A DNA stretch of 64,000 nt from positions 124,001 through 188,000 of the forward strand of contig OY282432.1 of the NCBI GenBank assembly GCA_958295985.1, in the 5' to 3' direction. The notes below the pieces were generated by a model, which worked only from the letters and a program-made list of their open reading frames with translations, was not told where the DNA came from and searched no databases. The position numbers were made by a program, and so were the translations under genes. Source of the stretch: an uncultured Candidatus Binatia bacterium. Lineage in GTDB: Bacteria; Desulfobacterota; Binatia; UBA9968; JAJDTQ01. Below are positions 27,176 through 36,626 of the stretch, piece after piece (positions within the stretch are counted from its first letter, which is position 1; each line of letters begins with the position of its first letter).

Positions 27176-29442
27176 CGGCGTCCTCCTCTTCCAGACCCGT
27201 GGCGTTTGTTTCGGGCGGACCTGTTCTTCTGGGGCGGGGGTTCGGCCCATTTGAAGTCCATCCCCTTTGCGCTCACGGAGACAACCGTCAGTTTCACACG
27301 TTGCGCCGGCTCGGCGTCCTTGGGCACGTTCTGGTTATCCTGAATCGGACCTACTAAGCCGCTGTCTATATGCCTGGCTTTCCAGCCGCCCTTCCTGGTC
27401 TTCTTTTCCAGTAGTTCAGCGTCGACGCGTTCGCCCGTACTTGGTCCGCCCGGCTGAGGGTGCGGAAAGTCTATCTGCTGCGATTTTGTCGCGATGCGTC
27501 CGATACCGAATGGTCCGCGGCTTCCTTGCCCACTTGAGCGTGGGGACTGCGGAGCCTGTCGCTTCAATTCTTGGCTTGCGAAGTCAAGAAGGTCCTGCAG
27601 GATTTTCTTGCTCTTGGCTTTTTCAGGCAACCGTGCCGCGGGGAATGCGACCAGACGGACCAGGAGATCCCCGTCTTGGCCGCTCGTAAGGCTCCAGAGC
27701 ACCGGAGAAGCATGACGCTTGATGTTTCCAGCCTTGAGATGCTGCCTCCCCACACTGCGCGGAAGGCCGAGCGCGAGGCGATCGCTGCCCGCACGACCCT
27801 TAGCGAACAGTTGGAGCGCCATCCCGGTTTGGTCGAGCGCGCACCAAGGATCCTTCCAAGCCGTTGCCTGCTTCACGATCAGAGCATCTTCCAGCACAGG
27901 CGCATCTGTCGATCGATCTGCTCCTCCGAGGCCGCAGCTACCCCGAAACCGTGCCGCGATCTCGATACAATCCGCTATCGAGCCGATGCCTTGCACCTCA
28001 ATATCCTGGAATGAACCAAATCCTTTACGCGACCGTGAACCAGCACCGCCGAATTGAGTGAGCAGCCACAACGCAGCCTTGGCCTGTTCTAAAAGCTGCT
28101 GAGGTTCGAGAGAGAGCCCGTTGGCCCGACCGATTCTCGCGGTCAAGGTCAAGCGCCAAAGCGACCCCGGGGGGCGAAACCAACGACGAGTCTTTTCCGC
28201 CATGCCGTAGGAAGCATAGAACAAGCCCTGAGTGACCTTTTGCCCACGCAGTGGTTTCGGCAGGTTGTACTGCTCCGGTGGCCCACCGTTGACGTAATCC
28301 ACGGCAATCTGCACTGGACTGCCCGACTGCGCGTCACCCCACACCGCGGTTTCCAGCCGCTTGAGCTTGTCCCGGTCCAGGTGAGCCGCGTGCATGGTCC
28401 GCCACCACCAGCGCAGCAGGCCGCGCAGGGTAGCCGGACGCAGGTCGCAGTCGTCCTTTTGCTGGGAGGCACCGGCAAGAAAGGCCGGTGTGACCAGCTT
28501 CAGGTCGAAACTCGCGCTGGCAAATCCGGCCTTGGCGAAATCGGGTAAGAACGTCGTAAACACTTCATCTTCGACCGGCTTGAAGCGGCCATAGCCCGCC
28601 ACTGTCTTGGCGCCTGCGCCTTCGGTTGTCAGCGCGCCTTTTAGCCAGCCGCAAGCCAAGTCCAGCAGACCGTCGTCGTCAGGCCCGCGGCCGGAGATGG
28701 CAAACTCAAACTCCTCGCCTCCACCAATGGCAAGAAAGTACACCAAATTTGGTTGTTCCCAGTCACCGGGGTCGTCGTCGCCCGCGTAGTACTTGCCGTG
28801 GTGGTTGTTGATGACATCTAGTACAAGGCGTGGCCAGCGGACCGGCCAAGTGTCGTGGAACACCAAGCGACCTGTCGCGGCTCCCGGCTGTGGCTCTATT
28901 TCGCTCGGTCGCCAACCCGGCAATCCCTTCTTCGGAAACTTGTGGTTTTCTGAATGAGGACTCCAGCCAAAAGCTTCTTCAATTTTCCGCCACGCCTCCT
29001 TTTTGTCAGACTGCCCCGCGGCCCACACCGTTTCGGCCCAGGCCCGGACCAAGCCCTTGATGCCGCTGCCCGGCAGATACACGAAGCCGTAAACCGGATG
29101 CAGGGCGATGCCGGCGTTCTCCATCGCGCCCGAACGTGACAGGTGCAGGGTCAACGAACCACGCGTGGTCATCCGTAGCCGCCGTGCGTTGAGGGGGAGC
29201 GTGTCGTCGCGACGGCTCAAGAGGTCCTTGAGCAACTGTTCGTCCCGAAGCGTCTTGGTCACATTAACGAGAGCCGGTTTCTGGGCTTCCATCCTGCCCT
29301 CACCGACGGGTGACAGTTTGTCGAGTTGCAAACCGGGATGACGCCGCTCAAGCGGGACTGGCGACTCATCCACATGAACAAGCCTACACGTGGACCGTGG
29401 GAGGACTGGTTCCATGAGCAATCTCTCACTTGGCATTGTCAC
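27172..29442 (-). CDS. Cmr6-Cmr1 fusion protein of the type III-B effector
   Basis: It is 756 aa, starting at the GTG at 29442 that overlaps the cmr5 stop by 4 bp. Residues about 60-290 are Cmr6: VYLPGSGIKGLVRAW, RLVFHDTWPVRWPRLVLDVI, NNHHGKYYAGD and GAGAKTVAGYGRF. Residues about 310-600 are Cmr1: LVTPAFLAGASQ, LRPATLRGLLRWWWRTM, and a glycine-rich loop GSRSRKGFGSFQ near 469-480. A C-terminal extension (about 655-735, KKTRKGGWKARHI, GPIQDNQNVP) looks like a small OB/beta domain. It ends in a basic Arg/Gly tail. Neither separate gene is present in the locus, so the fusion supplies both subunits, which sit near opposite parts of the complex in known Cmr structures. Confidence 0.88.
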   Translation of the reverse strand: MTMPSERLLMEPVLPRSTCRLVHVDESPVPLERRHPGLQLDKLSPVGEGRMEAQKPALVNVTKTLRDEQLLKDLLSRRDDTLPLNARRLRMTTRGSLTLHLSRSGAMENAGIALHPVYGFVYLPGSGIKGLVRAWAETVWAAGQSDKKEAWRKIEEAFGWSPHSENHKFPKKGLPGWRPSEIEPQPGAATGRLVFHDTWPVRWPRLVLDVINNHHGKYYAGDDDPGDWEQPNLVYFLAIGGGEEFEFAISGRGPDDDGLLDLACGWLKGALTTEGAGAKTVAGYGRFKPVEDEVFTTFLPDFAKAGFASASFDLKLVTPAFLAGASQQKDDCDLRPATLRGLLRWWWRTMHAAHLDRDKLKRLETAVWGDAQSGSPVQIAVDYVNGGPPEQYNLPKPLRGQKVTQGLFYASYGMAEKTRRWFRPPGSLWRLTLTARIGRANGLSLEPQQLLEQAKAALWLLTQFGGAGSRSRKGFGSFQDIEVQGIGSIADCIEIAARFRGSCGLGGADRSTDAPVLEDALIVKQATAWKDPWCALDQTGMALQLFAKGRAGSDRLALGLPRSVGRQHLKAGNIKRHASPVLWSLTSGQDGDLLVRLVAFPAARLPEKAKSKKILQDLLDFASQELKRQAPQSPRSSGQGSRGPFGIGRIATKSQQIDFPHPQPGGPSTGERVDAELLEKKTRKGGWKARHIDSGLVGPIQDNQNVPKDAEPAQRVKLTVVSVSAKGMDFKWAEPPPQKNRSARNKRHGSGRGGRR

Positions 29443-29858
29443 CCGTCCTCGTCAGGCTTGAACTCGGCCTCGCTGAACCGGGTCAGCCATTGCAGGTACA
29501 GCAACGCTTCCTCGGTGGCGCGGCGCAGCCGGTTCGCGTCGCCATTGATGATAGCCTTGATTAAGGCGTTGCCGTCGTTGGCTCCCTCCGTCGGAGATGC
29601 CAAACCACGCTCTTTCAACAACCAGTCACCCAATTCCGTCAGCAGCCGACTCCGGTAATCATCGCCGCCCTTGTCCGACTTCGACTTGGCATTGAGAAAG
29701 GCCAAGGCTTGGCCCAGGCCGGCGGTCTTGATGCGCACGGGCAGCCGCTTGGCTTCGCGGGCAAAGTCCTTGGTTTCCTTGAGGTTGCCGGCTTGTTCCA
29801 CTGCCTTCCAGGCATGTTGGGCGCGGCGTTGGTCGAGAGTAGGCCGGCCGTCGCTCAT
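29439..29858 (-). CDS. cmr5: type III-B small subunit Cmr5
   Basis: It is 139 aa, mostly helical. DQRRAQHAWKAVEQ at the start and LPVRIKTAGLGQALAFLNAK in the middle are family signatures. Cmr5 lines the RNA filament beside Cmr4. It overlaps cmr4 by 4 bp and the cmr6-cmr1 gene by 4 bp, so the three are translationally coupled. Confidence 0.94.
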   Translation of the reverse strand: MSDGRPTLDQRRAQHAWKAVEQAGNLKETKDFAREAKRLPVRIKTAGLGQALAFLNAKSKSDKGGDDYRSRLLTELGDWLLKERGLASPTEGANDGNALIKAIINGDANRLRRATEEALLYLQWLTRFSEAEFKPDEDG

Positions 29859-30763
29859 TGTTTCTCCTCCTTCGTCGGCTCTGCCAAGCGGACCGCGCAG
29901 AACCCCTTGCCGACCGTCTCGCCACCGCCGATCTGGAGCGTCTTGGGCGCGTTGTTGCGTAGCCAGTTGAGGATATCGGCAGCGCTGGAAAGCTGCGAAC
30001 CGGGCCGCCGGCTGTCACTGCACATCACCACCGAGTAGAAGATCGTCTCGGCCGGCAGATACTCCTCATAGAAGAGCGCGCCCTTGCTGACGGTCTTCGT
30101 ATCGTAGTCAAGCCTGACCCGGGCTACCACCTCGGTGGCGTTGCGGACAAAGTGGGTGAAATCATCGTCGTGTAGAACCGCCAGATGCGAGCGCAGCCTC
30201 TCTTTCGTGCCTTCGTCGTCCATCGCCTGACCCGCAATCCAATTCGCAACCTTTCCTGCGTCGTTGTCGTGCGAGTTGTCACGCGAGAACTCGAACTCTT
30301 CCAGCATCAGTTGTTCGCCATCCGCCAGCAATGGACTGTTCTCGGTGCAGGCAGCCTTGTCATTTTCGACCGGTGGGATGGAGGGGAAGCCGTCAACGCC
30401 GACAAGCCCAAGATCACGTGAAAGTCGGGTCAGCACCGCGGGACAGGTCACCCAGGCGAACACGCCGGTCAGCGAGCGCACCGGGAAGGCGAGGATGCGC
30501 GCATCCGAAAAGGCGACTGCGCCGGCGTGGTCGGACGCAGCGACAGGCTCCGGCCCGAACGCCGCCTTGACGCCGTCGTCATCCTTGCCGTTTTTCCGCG
30601 CGCATTCGGCCCGCATGACCCCCTTGAGCGACGAGCCGGGTATCAGCGGCCAGTGGGTGTGCCGCTCGCGCTGCACCGGCAAGTCAACGACTCCCAAGGC
30701 TGTGCCACTGCCGGGGTGTAGTCCGGTCAGGGCGTGAACGAACAGCAAGGTTTTGTCAGACAT
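29855..30763 (-). CDS. cmr4: type III-B backbone RAMP and target RNA nuclease Cmr4
   Basis: It is 302 aa, starting KTLLFVHALTGLHPGSGTALGVVDLPVQRERHTHWPLIPG (RAMP fold) with SSLKGVMRA following. Cmr4 copies form the backbone and cut target RNA at 6-nt intervals using an Asp in the thumb region. The C-terminus has QIGGGETVGKGFCAVRL, a RAMP glycine-rich loop. A 28-bp gap separates it from cmr3. Confidence 0.94.
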   Translation of the reverse strand: MSDKTLLFVHALTGLHPGSGTALGVVDLPVQRERHTHWPLIPGSSLKGVMRAECARKNGKDDDGVKAAFGPEPVAASDHAGAVAFSDARILAFPVRSLTGVFAWVTCPAVLTRLSRDLGLVGVDGFPSIPPVENDKAACTENSPLLADGEQLMLEEFEFSRDNSHDNDAGKVANWIAGQAMDDEGTKERLRSHLAVLHDDDFTHFVRNATEVVARVRLDYDTKTVSKGALFYEEYLPAETIFYSVVMCSDSRRPGSQLSSAADILNWLRNNAPKTLQIGGGETVGKGFCAVRLAEPTKEEKQ

Positions 30764-30791
30764 AGCTCTGGTTTCCCTTCAGAAAGTTGCC

Positions 30792-31919
30792 TCAACTGAC
30801 GGGCGCGTTCTTGTCGTCAGCATAGTTCCAGTTGCCCTCCAGAAGGCATCCACAGCCAACGCTCGCGTCTTCGCCACCGCCTGATACGTCCGGGACCGGG
30901 GTGTCCGGTTGAAAAAAGTAGACGGCCCCGGCGGGAACCATGAAACGGTTGGGCTTGGGACGACCCTTGGCCAAGTCCCAGCCAGAAACCGCCTGATGAC
31001 CGCTGACGGCCGCTGCCACCGGCTCGGTCCCTGGGGGTTTCCAGCCGTTGAACCATGCCGGTGTGGTCAGCAGCGCCAGCCGACCCTTGCCCGACACACG
31101 CAGGACGTTCGGCCAGTCAAGACCACGCCGTTCGGCTCGGACGATGACCTGCCGGCTTTCGCCGCCGAACTTCATCAGCAGCGGTTCAGCCATAAGCGGC
31201 GCCAGCGTTGCAGCCGGGCCGCTCAACTCGGCGCATAGACCTGCTTCGGACTTTAGGACCAGCATTCGGATGCCGTAGATGACTCCCTCCGCGGCGGTGT
31301 TCTTCTCAGGATCAATGCCTATGCCGGTGCGGTCTTCAAACTCGTATACATCCTTCGCCGGCACCAACTCACACGGTTCCGGTACGCCGCCTTCAAGGAA
31401 ACGGCGCAGACCCGACGGCTTGAGGAAGTCCAGAGCCGCCTCCCCATCTTCCCGCCCGTAACGCCACAAGGGCAGCATGCCCGGCGTTTCTGGTCGCCAG
31501 CCGGGTGGCGGAGATTTGAGCGGGTCGAGCCGGAACACGCAAGGTTCGTCCCGGTCCTGCTCTTCAGTTTTATCTTCTCTCTTCGCTCGCCTCAGGTTGG
31601 CGGGCATCGGCGTTAACGCCTCACCGTTCAGCGTGAACCACGGACCGCGTATCCGCACACTGGCTATGCCCGCCGCTTCGGAGCCGAACCCGGCAAGCGC
31701 TTCGGCGAAGGACCCACCCTTCTTCATCCGTTCTCCGAGACCCCTGAAAGCCACCCCGTGCCGCTCCAGCAGCAGGCTGCGAACAGCGCCCGCCAGGGTC
31801 TGCGGCAAGGGTAGGCCGGACACTCCACGGCTGGCCGGCTCGAACGGCCGCGCATCGCGGAAGAACAAACTATCGACCGGCTCGATCGCCAGTCGGAGCC
31901 GGGCATCACCGTCAGCCAT
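30792..31919 (-). CDS. cmr3: type III-B RAMP Cmr3
   Basis: It is 375 aa and starts with the typical RLAIEPVDSLFFRDARPF, then LPLPQTLAGAVRSLLL. Cmr3 binds the 5' tag of crRNA and contacts Cas10. It overlaps the cmr2 3' end by 8 bp. No defect was seen. Confidence 0.93.
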   Translation of the reverse strand: MADGDARLRLAIEPVDSLFFRDARPFEPASRGVSGLPLPQTLAGAVRSLLLERHGVAFRGLGERMKKGGSFAEALAGFGSEAAGIASVRIRGPWFTLNGEALTPMPANLRRAKREDKTEEQDRDEPCVFRLDPLKSPPPGWRPETPGMLPLWRYGREDGEAALDFLKPSGLRRFLEGGVPEPCELVPAKDVYEFEDRTGIGIDPEKNTAAEGVIYGIRMLVLKSEAGLCAELSGPAATLAPLMAEPLLMKFGGESRQVIVRAERRGLDWPNVLRVSGKGRLALLTTPAWFNGWKPPGTEPVAAAVSGHQAVSGWDLAKGRPKPNRFMVPAGAVYFFQPDTPVPDVSGGGEDASVGCGCLLEGNWNYADDKNAPVS

Positions 31920-34539
31920 CGTGACCTCGCGCTACGAACGCCGCGCCCTGACACAACAGAGTGAACGACTCAAGAAGCTTCGTTGTGGACCGGCCACGTA
32001 GGTGACCGGCTTGGGAATAATCCCGCCACCATTGTTCCGCTTTTTCACCCGAAAGAGCAGTGGAGGTCGCTGTATCGCGATCCTTTTCAGTCCGGCCTGC
32101 GAGCCGCCGTATTTCGGCGCTCACGGCCGCCTCGGGAAGGTCGTCTGCCGTCAAGGTCGGCAGTTCCTGACGCAGGCGATAGGCCCAGCGGTCGGTCGCT
32201 CCACCAGCGAATATCTGCACCAACTCCTGGAACCACGGCGTAAGCGTCCACGACAGAACAGCCTCGGAATGTTCGCCAGAGCGACGCATGAAGCGCAACG
32301 TAAGCCAATCCCTACCACCATGCTTAGCCGCCGCTTCCGCTTGGCGGGCTGCATCAAGCGCCAAACGCAGATCCTCCATGAAGTGCACGAAGGCAATACC
32401 TGCGGACAGTGTGGCTCGGTTGCCCATCGTCAGTAGCTGTCGCCCGTTTTTCTCCGTCCAGCCCGGCACGGACCCGCCCTCGCCGCGGAAGGCGCGTCGC
32501 AACTCAGCCGCGCACTCGACCGCCCCGCACGCCGGCAGCAATGCCAGGACATCGTCGCCGCCCGAGTAGATCATGGTTCCGTTGTACTCTTCCACGATGC
32601 CCGGGGCGACGTAGCTGGCGAAGTTGTTGAGCGCTTCGCTGATAGAGGCATGCAGCGCCGGTCCAACCGGCCGTCTGGCGTCGAGGCCGTCCTTGGCCTT
32701 GTCGCCAAGCCGCTCGTAGTAATCAACTATCTTGGGGTGCATGACCTCACGCACCTTAGGGGCGTGATTACCCTTGAGCCAGCGGCCCATGCGGTCCGCG
32801 TCCATAGCCAGAATCGCGTAGTAAGTAGGTGGTCTTTTCTTCTCCCGCGCCGCCTCTATCGTCTGCCAGACTGTCTTTGGCGGGCAGGCTTCGCCTTCGT
32901 CCACGTCCTCGCGATGCTTTTGATGAAGCCATCGCCCGTTCCAGTCGCGGTACTCGTGCCGCACTTCATCCGGATCGATCTTCGCTTCCTTGAGCCATTC
33001 CGCAGCGGCCACCGTCGCAGTGTCGGGAAACCGCAAGTGAGACCGATCAAGACCGAACTCGTGCGCCAGGGTCGCCGGGACAGCGAATCGCTTACACAAC
33101 GAGACGGCAGAGAAGCGTTCGCCGCGACGAAGGCGGACGCCGTCGATCCTGACCTTGGCAACGGCTTCTTCCCAGAACCGGCGGGAATCGTCGAGACCCG
33201 CAGGCCCCATCTGCTCATAGGAACCGAGCAGGCTGCACTTGGGCGGCGAAACCTCGTCCTGCGCGACCTCTTGGGCCGGAACGTGTCGAATGGATCGCTG
33301 CGCTTCCATCAAACGCGCCGACGCTTCCAGTTGGGCCTGCCAGAGGCCGGCTGAGCGCTGTTCGTAGTGCGGACTGTCACCCGCTGGAATCAAGTCGGCC
33401 AGCCCGCGCACCTTGGCGGCGGCGGGCCAGACATCTTCGAAGGAGGAGGTGCCTCCAATCAGACGGGCCAGAGTCTCGTCGTTCATGGCCCGAACTGGAA
33501 GGTGCGCTGTCCTGACCTCGAAGAAGCTGTCCACCTGAGTCTGCCAGCGGCACGCCCAATCTGGTCCGTCTGGTTCGATGTCCCGTAGTATCCGGTCGAG
33601 ACAACCGTGGACTTCGTCCGCTAAACGGCGCCAAGCCGCACGGACTGACCGGGCACAGATGTCGGCCATGTCACGAGCCTCTGCGCCGTCCGAACCCCAG
33701 GGCACGAGGGCAACGAAGCGGTTGGGGAGGGAAGGCGAGCGGCGCGATTCTCTTGATGGAAGCGGCACGATATCCCCGAGACGGGCGGGGTCGCGCAACC
33801 ACAGATCCATCAGAGGATTGCCGCGCAAGGCCGGATAGACGAGCGCAGTCGGACCGAGCGCGTCGAGCACTGGACGGATGCCCTGGAAGGTGAGCCATGA
33901 CAGGATCGCGCTGCCGGACCACAGGTCGCGCACGCTACGGGCAGCGGCAATGAAGGATTGCACCGGACCGAGCGAGACCGATAGCAGTGCGCCACCGTGC
34001 GCGCCTCCCCGGCTGGCATATAATCCGCTGGTGATGTCTGCGTGCTGAATCAGGGTGTGGTCGGGCACGCGGGTATTCGCCGGCAGCCGGGCGAACTTTT
34101 GGCCCAAGCGTTCCGGGAGCAATCGCCAGAGGGCGAGAAAGCGCCGGCGCGGGTCGGGCAGGCCATCAACGATGCTGCCGATGGTTTCCAATACCCCGCT
34201 CTCGTCGACCGCCAGATCCACCAATACGTCAGGCTGCGAGCTGACGGGGTGGCGCACTTCAATCCGCCCATCTTCCAGGCCGACGGCGCGCTCGCCGTTT
34301 GGGCCGGCGGTCGGCATCGGAACCCGCTCGGCCTTGGCGGCAGGCTGATCCCCCAACGAAGCCGTGCGTTTTATCTCTTCTCGTGTCACGTCCCGGTCGA
34401 GAGCACGAGAGGCGTAGCGCGCCGCACGGGACTCATGCCCGCGTATGTCCAAAGCCTTGTCGATGGGGTCGTGGAGATAGACCAGAAGCAACTGATCCCA
34501 ATCGATTGAACGAAGTCTTGCCGATCGGTCGTTGTCCAT
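31912..34539 (-). CDS. cmr2: type III-B Cas10 subunit Cmr2 with HD and GGDD motifs
   Basis: It is 875 aa from the ATG at 34539; ATG 34548 and GTG 34596 are alternatives. The N-terminus carries the HD nuclease motif (LHDPIDKALDIRGHE, H23/D24), which in many Cmr2 proteins cuts DNA. The palm domain has YSGGDDVLALLP with GGDD near 660-663, the site that makes cyclic oligoadenylate from ATP. ILAMDADRMGRWL marks the start of that palm. Both activities look intact. It is first in the operon, divergent from a MaoC gene. An extended -10 sequence directly before ATG 34539 suggests a leaderless operon message. Confidence 0.95.
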   Translation of the reverse strand: MDNDRSARLRSIDWDQLLLVYLHDPIDKALDIRGHESRAARYASRALDRDVTREEIKRTASLGDQPAAKAERVPMPTAGPNGERAVGLEDGRIEVRHPVSSQPDVLVDLAVDESGVLETIGSIVDGLPDPRRRFLALWRLLPERLGQKFARLPANTRVPDHTLIQHADITSGLYASRGGAHGGALLSVSLGPVQSFIAAARSVRDLWSGSAILSWLTFQGIRPVLDALGPTALVYPALRGNPLMDLWLRDPARLGDIVPLPSRESRRSPSLPNRFVALVPWGSDGAEARDMADICARSVRAAWRRLADEVHGCLDRILRDIEPDGPDWACRWQTQVDSFFEVRTAHLPVRAMNDETLARLIGGTSSFEDVWPAAAKVRGLADLIPAGDSPHYEQRSAGLWQAQLEASARLMEAQRSIRHVPAQEVAQDEVSPPKCSLLGSYEQMGPAGLDDSRRFWEEAVAKVRIDGVRLRRGERFSAVSLCKRFAVPATLAHEFGLDRSHLRFPDTATVAAAEWLKEAKIDPDEVRHEYRDWNGRWLHQKHREDVDEGEACPPKTVWQTIEAAREKKRPPTYYAILAMDADRMGRWLKGNHAPKVREVMHPKIVDYYERLGDKAKDGLDARRPVGPALHASISEALNNFASYVAPGIVEEYNGTMIYSGGDDVLALLPACGAVECAAELRRAFRGEGGSVPGWTEKNGRQLLTMGNRATLSAGIAFVHFMEDLRLALDAARQAEAAAKHGGRDWLTLRFMRRSGEHSEAVLSWTLTPWFQELVQIFAGGATDRWAYRLRQELPTLTADDLPEAAVSAEIRRLAGRTEKDRDTATSTALSGEKAEQWWRDYSQAGHLRGRSTTKLLESFTLLCQGAAFVARGHDG

Positions 34540-34546
34540 CCGAATC

Positions 34547-34555
34547 ATGATAGCA
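34547..34555 (-). promoter_or_regulatory. putative extended -10 promoter of the cmr operon
   Basis: Read on the minus strand, TGC followed by TATCAT forms an extended -10 (34555 down to 34547). The ATG at 34539 follows after 7 nt and no SD is seen. No good -35 was found, which fits an extended -10 promoter. Confidence 0.5.
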
Positions 34556-34655
34556 TAATGTGGGAAACGACCATGAAGGCGTAAGGACAAGACCACGACG
34601 ACGGCTATCTGAAGCCAAACATTCCATGCTATCTGTAGTTCCGAGGAGAACCCCC

Positions 34656-35162
34656 ATGGCAGTGATAACAGGCTGGGAAGGACGCTACTTCGAGGACTTT
34701 ACGGTCGGCGACGTGTACCGATGCCGTGTGGGGCGCACGGTCACGGAGAACGACAACATCTGGTTCACGCTGCTCACCAACAACACGAACCAGATCCACT
34801 TCAACAACGAGTACGGCAAGCGGACCGAGTTCGGCAAATGCCTCATCAACAGCGCGCTTACCCTGGCCATCGTGGCCGGCATGGGGGTGGCCGACGTCAG
34901 CGAGAACGGCTTTGCCCTGGGCTGGGACCAGATCCGGCTGCCCAACCCGCTGTTCGCCGGAGACACCCTTTACTCCGAGTCCGAGGTCCTGGAGAAGCGC
35001 GACTCCAAATCGAAGCCGCAGTGGGGCATCGTCAAGGTCCGCACCCGGGGCGTGCAGCAGGAGGGCAAGGTGGTCATCGACTACGTCCGCAGCGTCATGG
35101 TGTGGCGCAAGGCCCATGCCCCCCGGCTGGACATCTTCCCGGAGATCGTTGACGGTGAGTAG
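34656..35162 (+). CDS. MaoC-like hotdog dehydratase
   Basis: It is 168 aa from the ATG at 34656 with GAGGAGA upstream. The hotdog fold is shown by YFEDFTVGDVYRCRVGRTVTENDNIWFTLL and NQIHFNNEY, where the Asp/His pair of MaoC hydratases is expected; here it reads N-x3-H. It probably hydrates an enoyl- or mesaconyl-type CoA. The CaiB gene starts 73 bp downstream, as in many acyl-CoA catabolic pairs. Confidence 0.85.
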   Translation: MAVITGWEGRYFEDFTVGDVYRCRVGRTVTENDNIWFTLLTNNTNQIHFNNEYGKRTEFGKCLINSALTLAIVAGMGVADVSENGFALGWDQIRLPNPLFAGDTLYSESEVLEKRDSKSKPQWGIVKVRTRGVQQEGKVVIDYVRSVMVWRKAHAPRLDIFPEIVDGE

Positions 35163-35235
35163 CCGCCGGCGACGAGCGCAGCTCCATCTCCTCACCGTTT
35201 CGTCACCCGAATAGACCCGATCGAGGAGCCATCTC

Positions 35236-36438
35236 GTGGAGTCAACACCATCCGACGGCCGGCTGGCCTTGAGCGGCGTGCGGGTCATGGCCTTCGAGCA
35301 GGTCCTGGCCGGTCCTTTCGGCACCGGCCTGCTGGCGGAGATGGGGGCCGAGGTCATCAAGATCGAGCGCCCCGGCACAGGCGACCTGATCCGCCACTGG
35401 GACACCGCGGTGAAGGGCTTGTCCTCCGGCTACGTGTGGCTCAACCGCAACAAGAAGAGCCTCACCGTGGACGCCAAGAAGCCCCAGGGTCTGGAAGTCC
35501 TCCACCGGCTCGCGCACACCAGCGACGTGTTCTTCGAGAACTACGCGCCCGGAGTGGCGGAGCGCCTGGGCCTGGGATGGGAGCGGCTGCACGAATTGAA
35601 CCCGCGTCTCATCTACTGCTCGCTCTCGGGCTACGGTCAGGACGGCCCGTACCGTGACGTCAAGGCCTATGACCTGCTCATCCAGGGCGAGGCCGGCATC
35701 ATCGCCACCACCGGCTATCCCGACAGACCCGCGCGCGCGGGCGTGTCCGTCTCCGACATCGCCTCCGGCATGTACGCGGCCCTGGGCATCGTCCTGGCGC
35801 TGTTCCAGCGGGAAAAGACCGGCGCGGGTCAGGTCATCGACATCTCCATGTTCGAGAGCATCCTCTCCTGGCTGGGGTACTTCCCGCATCACTACTGGCA
35901 CCGGGGCGAGGAGCCCAGCCGGGTGGGCATGCGGCACCACTACGTCACCCCCTACGGACCCTACCTGGCGGGCGACGGCGAATACGTCAACCTCGCGGTG
36001 GCCACTCCAAAGGATTGGGAGGTCTTCTGCCTCAAGGTGATGCAGCGTCCCTCGCTGGTGGAGGACCCCCGCTTCGCCACGGTGGAGGCGCGCAGGGAGA
36101 ACCGCGGCGTGCTGGAGCAGACCATCGAGGAGCTCTTCCTGGAGCACGACCACGAAACCTGGCTCAAGCGCCTGCAGGACGCGGAGTTGCCCAACGGACG
36201 GGTCCGGGGCATCGCCCAGGTGCTGGCCCATCCCCAGGTGGCGGCCCGGCGCATGATCCGGGAGGTGGATTCGCCCGTAGGCAAGGTGCCGGTCATCGGC
36301 AGCCCGCTGCGCCTGTCAGAAAGCCCGGCGCGCCTCGACCCCATCCCCGACCTCGGCGACGCCACCGACGCCATCCTGCAAGAGCTCGGCTACGACGCCG
36401 GCGCCATCGCCCAACTGCACCGGGACCAGGCGGTCTGA
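35236..36438 (+). CDS. CaiB/BaiF (class III) CoA-transferase
   Basis: It is 400 aa and starts at GTG 35236. LSGVRVMAFEQVLAGPFGTGLLAEMGAEVIKIERP is the class III signature, with NRNKKSLTVDAK, ENYAPGVAERLGLGW and DVKAYDLLIQGEAG; the Asp in the last is the expected acyl-anhydride residue. It transfers CoA between carboxylic acids. Its substrate is unknown. The MaoC neighbour suggests an acyl-CoA activation plus hydration step. Confidence 0.93.
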   Translation: MESTPSDGRLALSGVRVMAFEQVLAGPFGTGLLAEMGAEVIKIERPGTGDLIRHWDTAVKGLSSGYVWLNRNKKSLTVDAKKPQGLEVLHRLAHTSDVFFENYAPGVAERLGLGWERLHELNPRLIYCSLSGYGQDGPYRDVKAYDLLIQGEAGIIATTGYPDRPARAGVSVSDIASGMYAALGIVLALFQREKTGAGQVIDISMFESILSWLGYFPHHYWHRGEEPSRVGMRHHYVTPYGPYLAGDGEYVNLAVATPKDWEVFCLKVMQRPSLVEDPRFATVEARRENRGVLEQTIEELFLEHDHETWLKRLQDAELPNGRVRGIAQVLAHPQVAARRMIREVDSPVGKVPVIGSPLRLSESPARLDPIPDLGDATDAILQELGYDAGAIAQLHRDQAV

Positions 36439-36626
36439 TTCCCCGCGGTTCATCGCGGGTATCGCTCCCCTCGCCGTCGCGGTCGCTTCGCCGTTCCGCG
36501 CGTTCCCGCGGATTTGGAAAGCCGCACCGGTTACGCTAGAAAGGACGGGTTTCAAGGCCTTGCGGCTTCCATCCGCCTACGCCTTCCAGACCGCCCGAGA
36601 CCGAAATCCACACCAAGGAGCTCACC

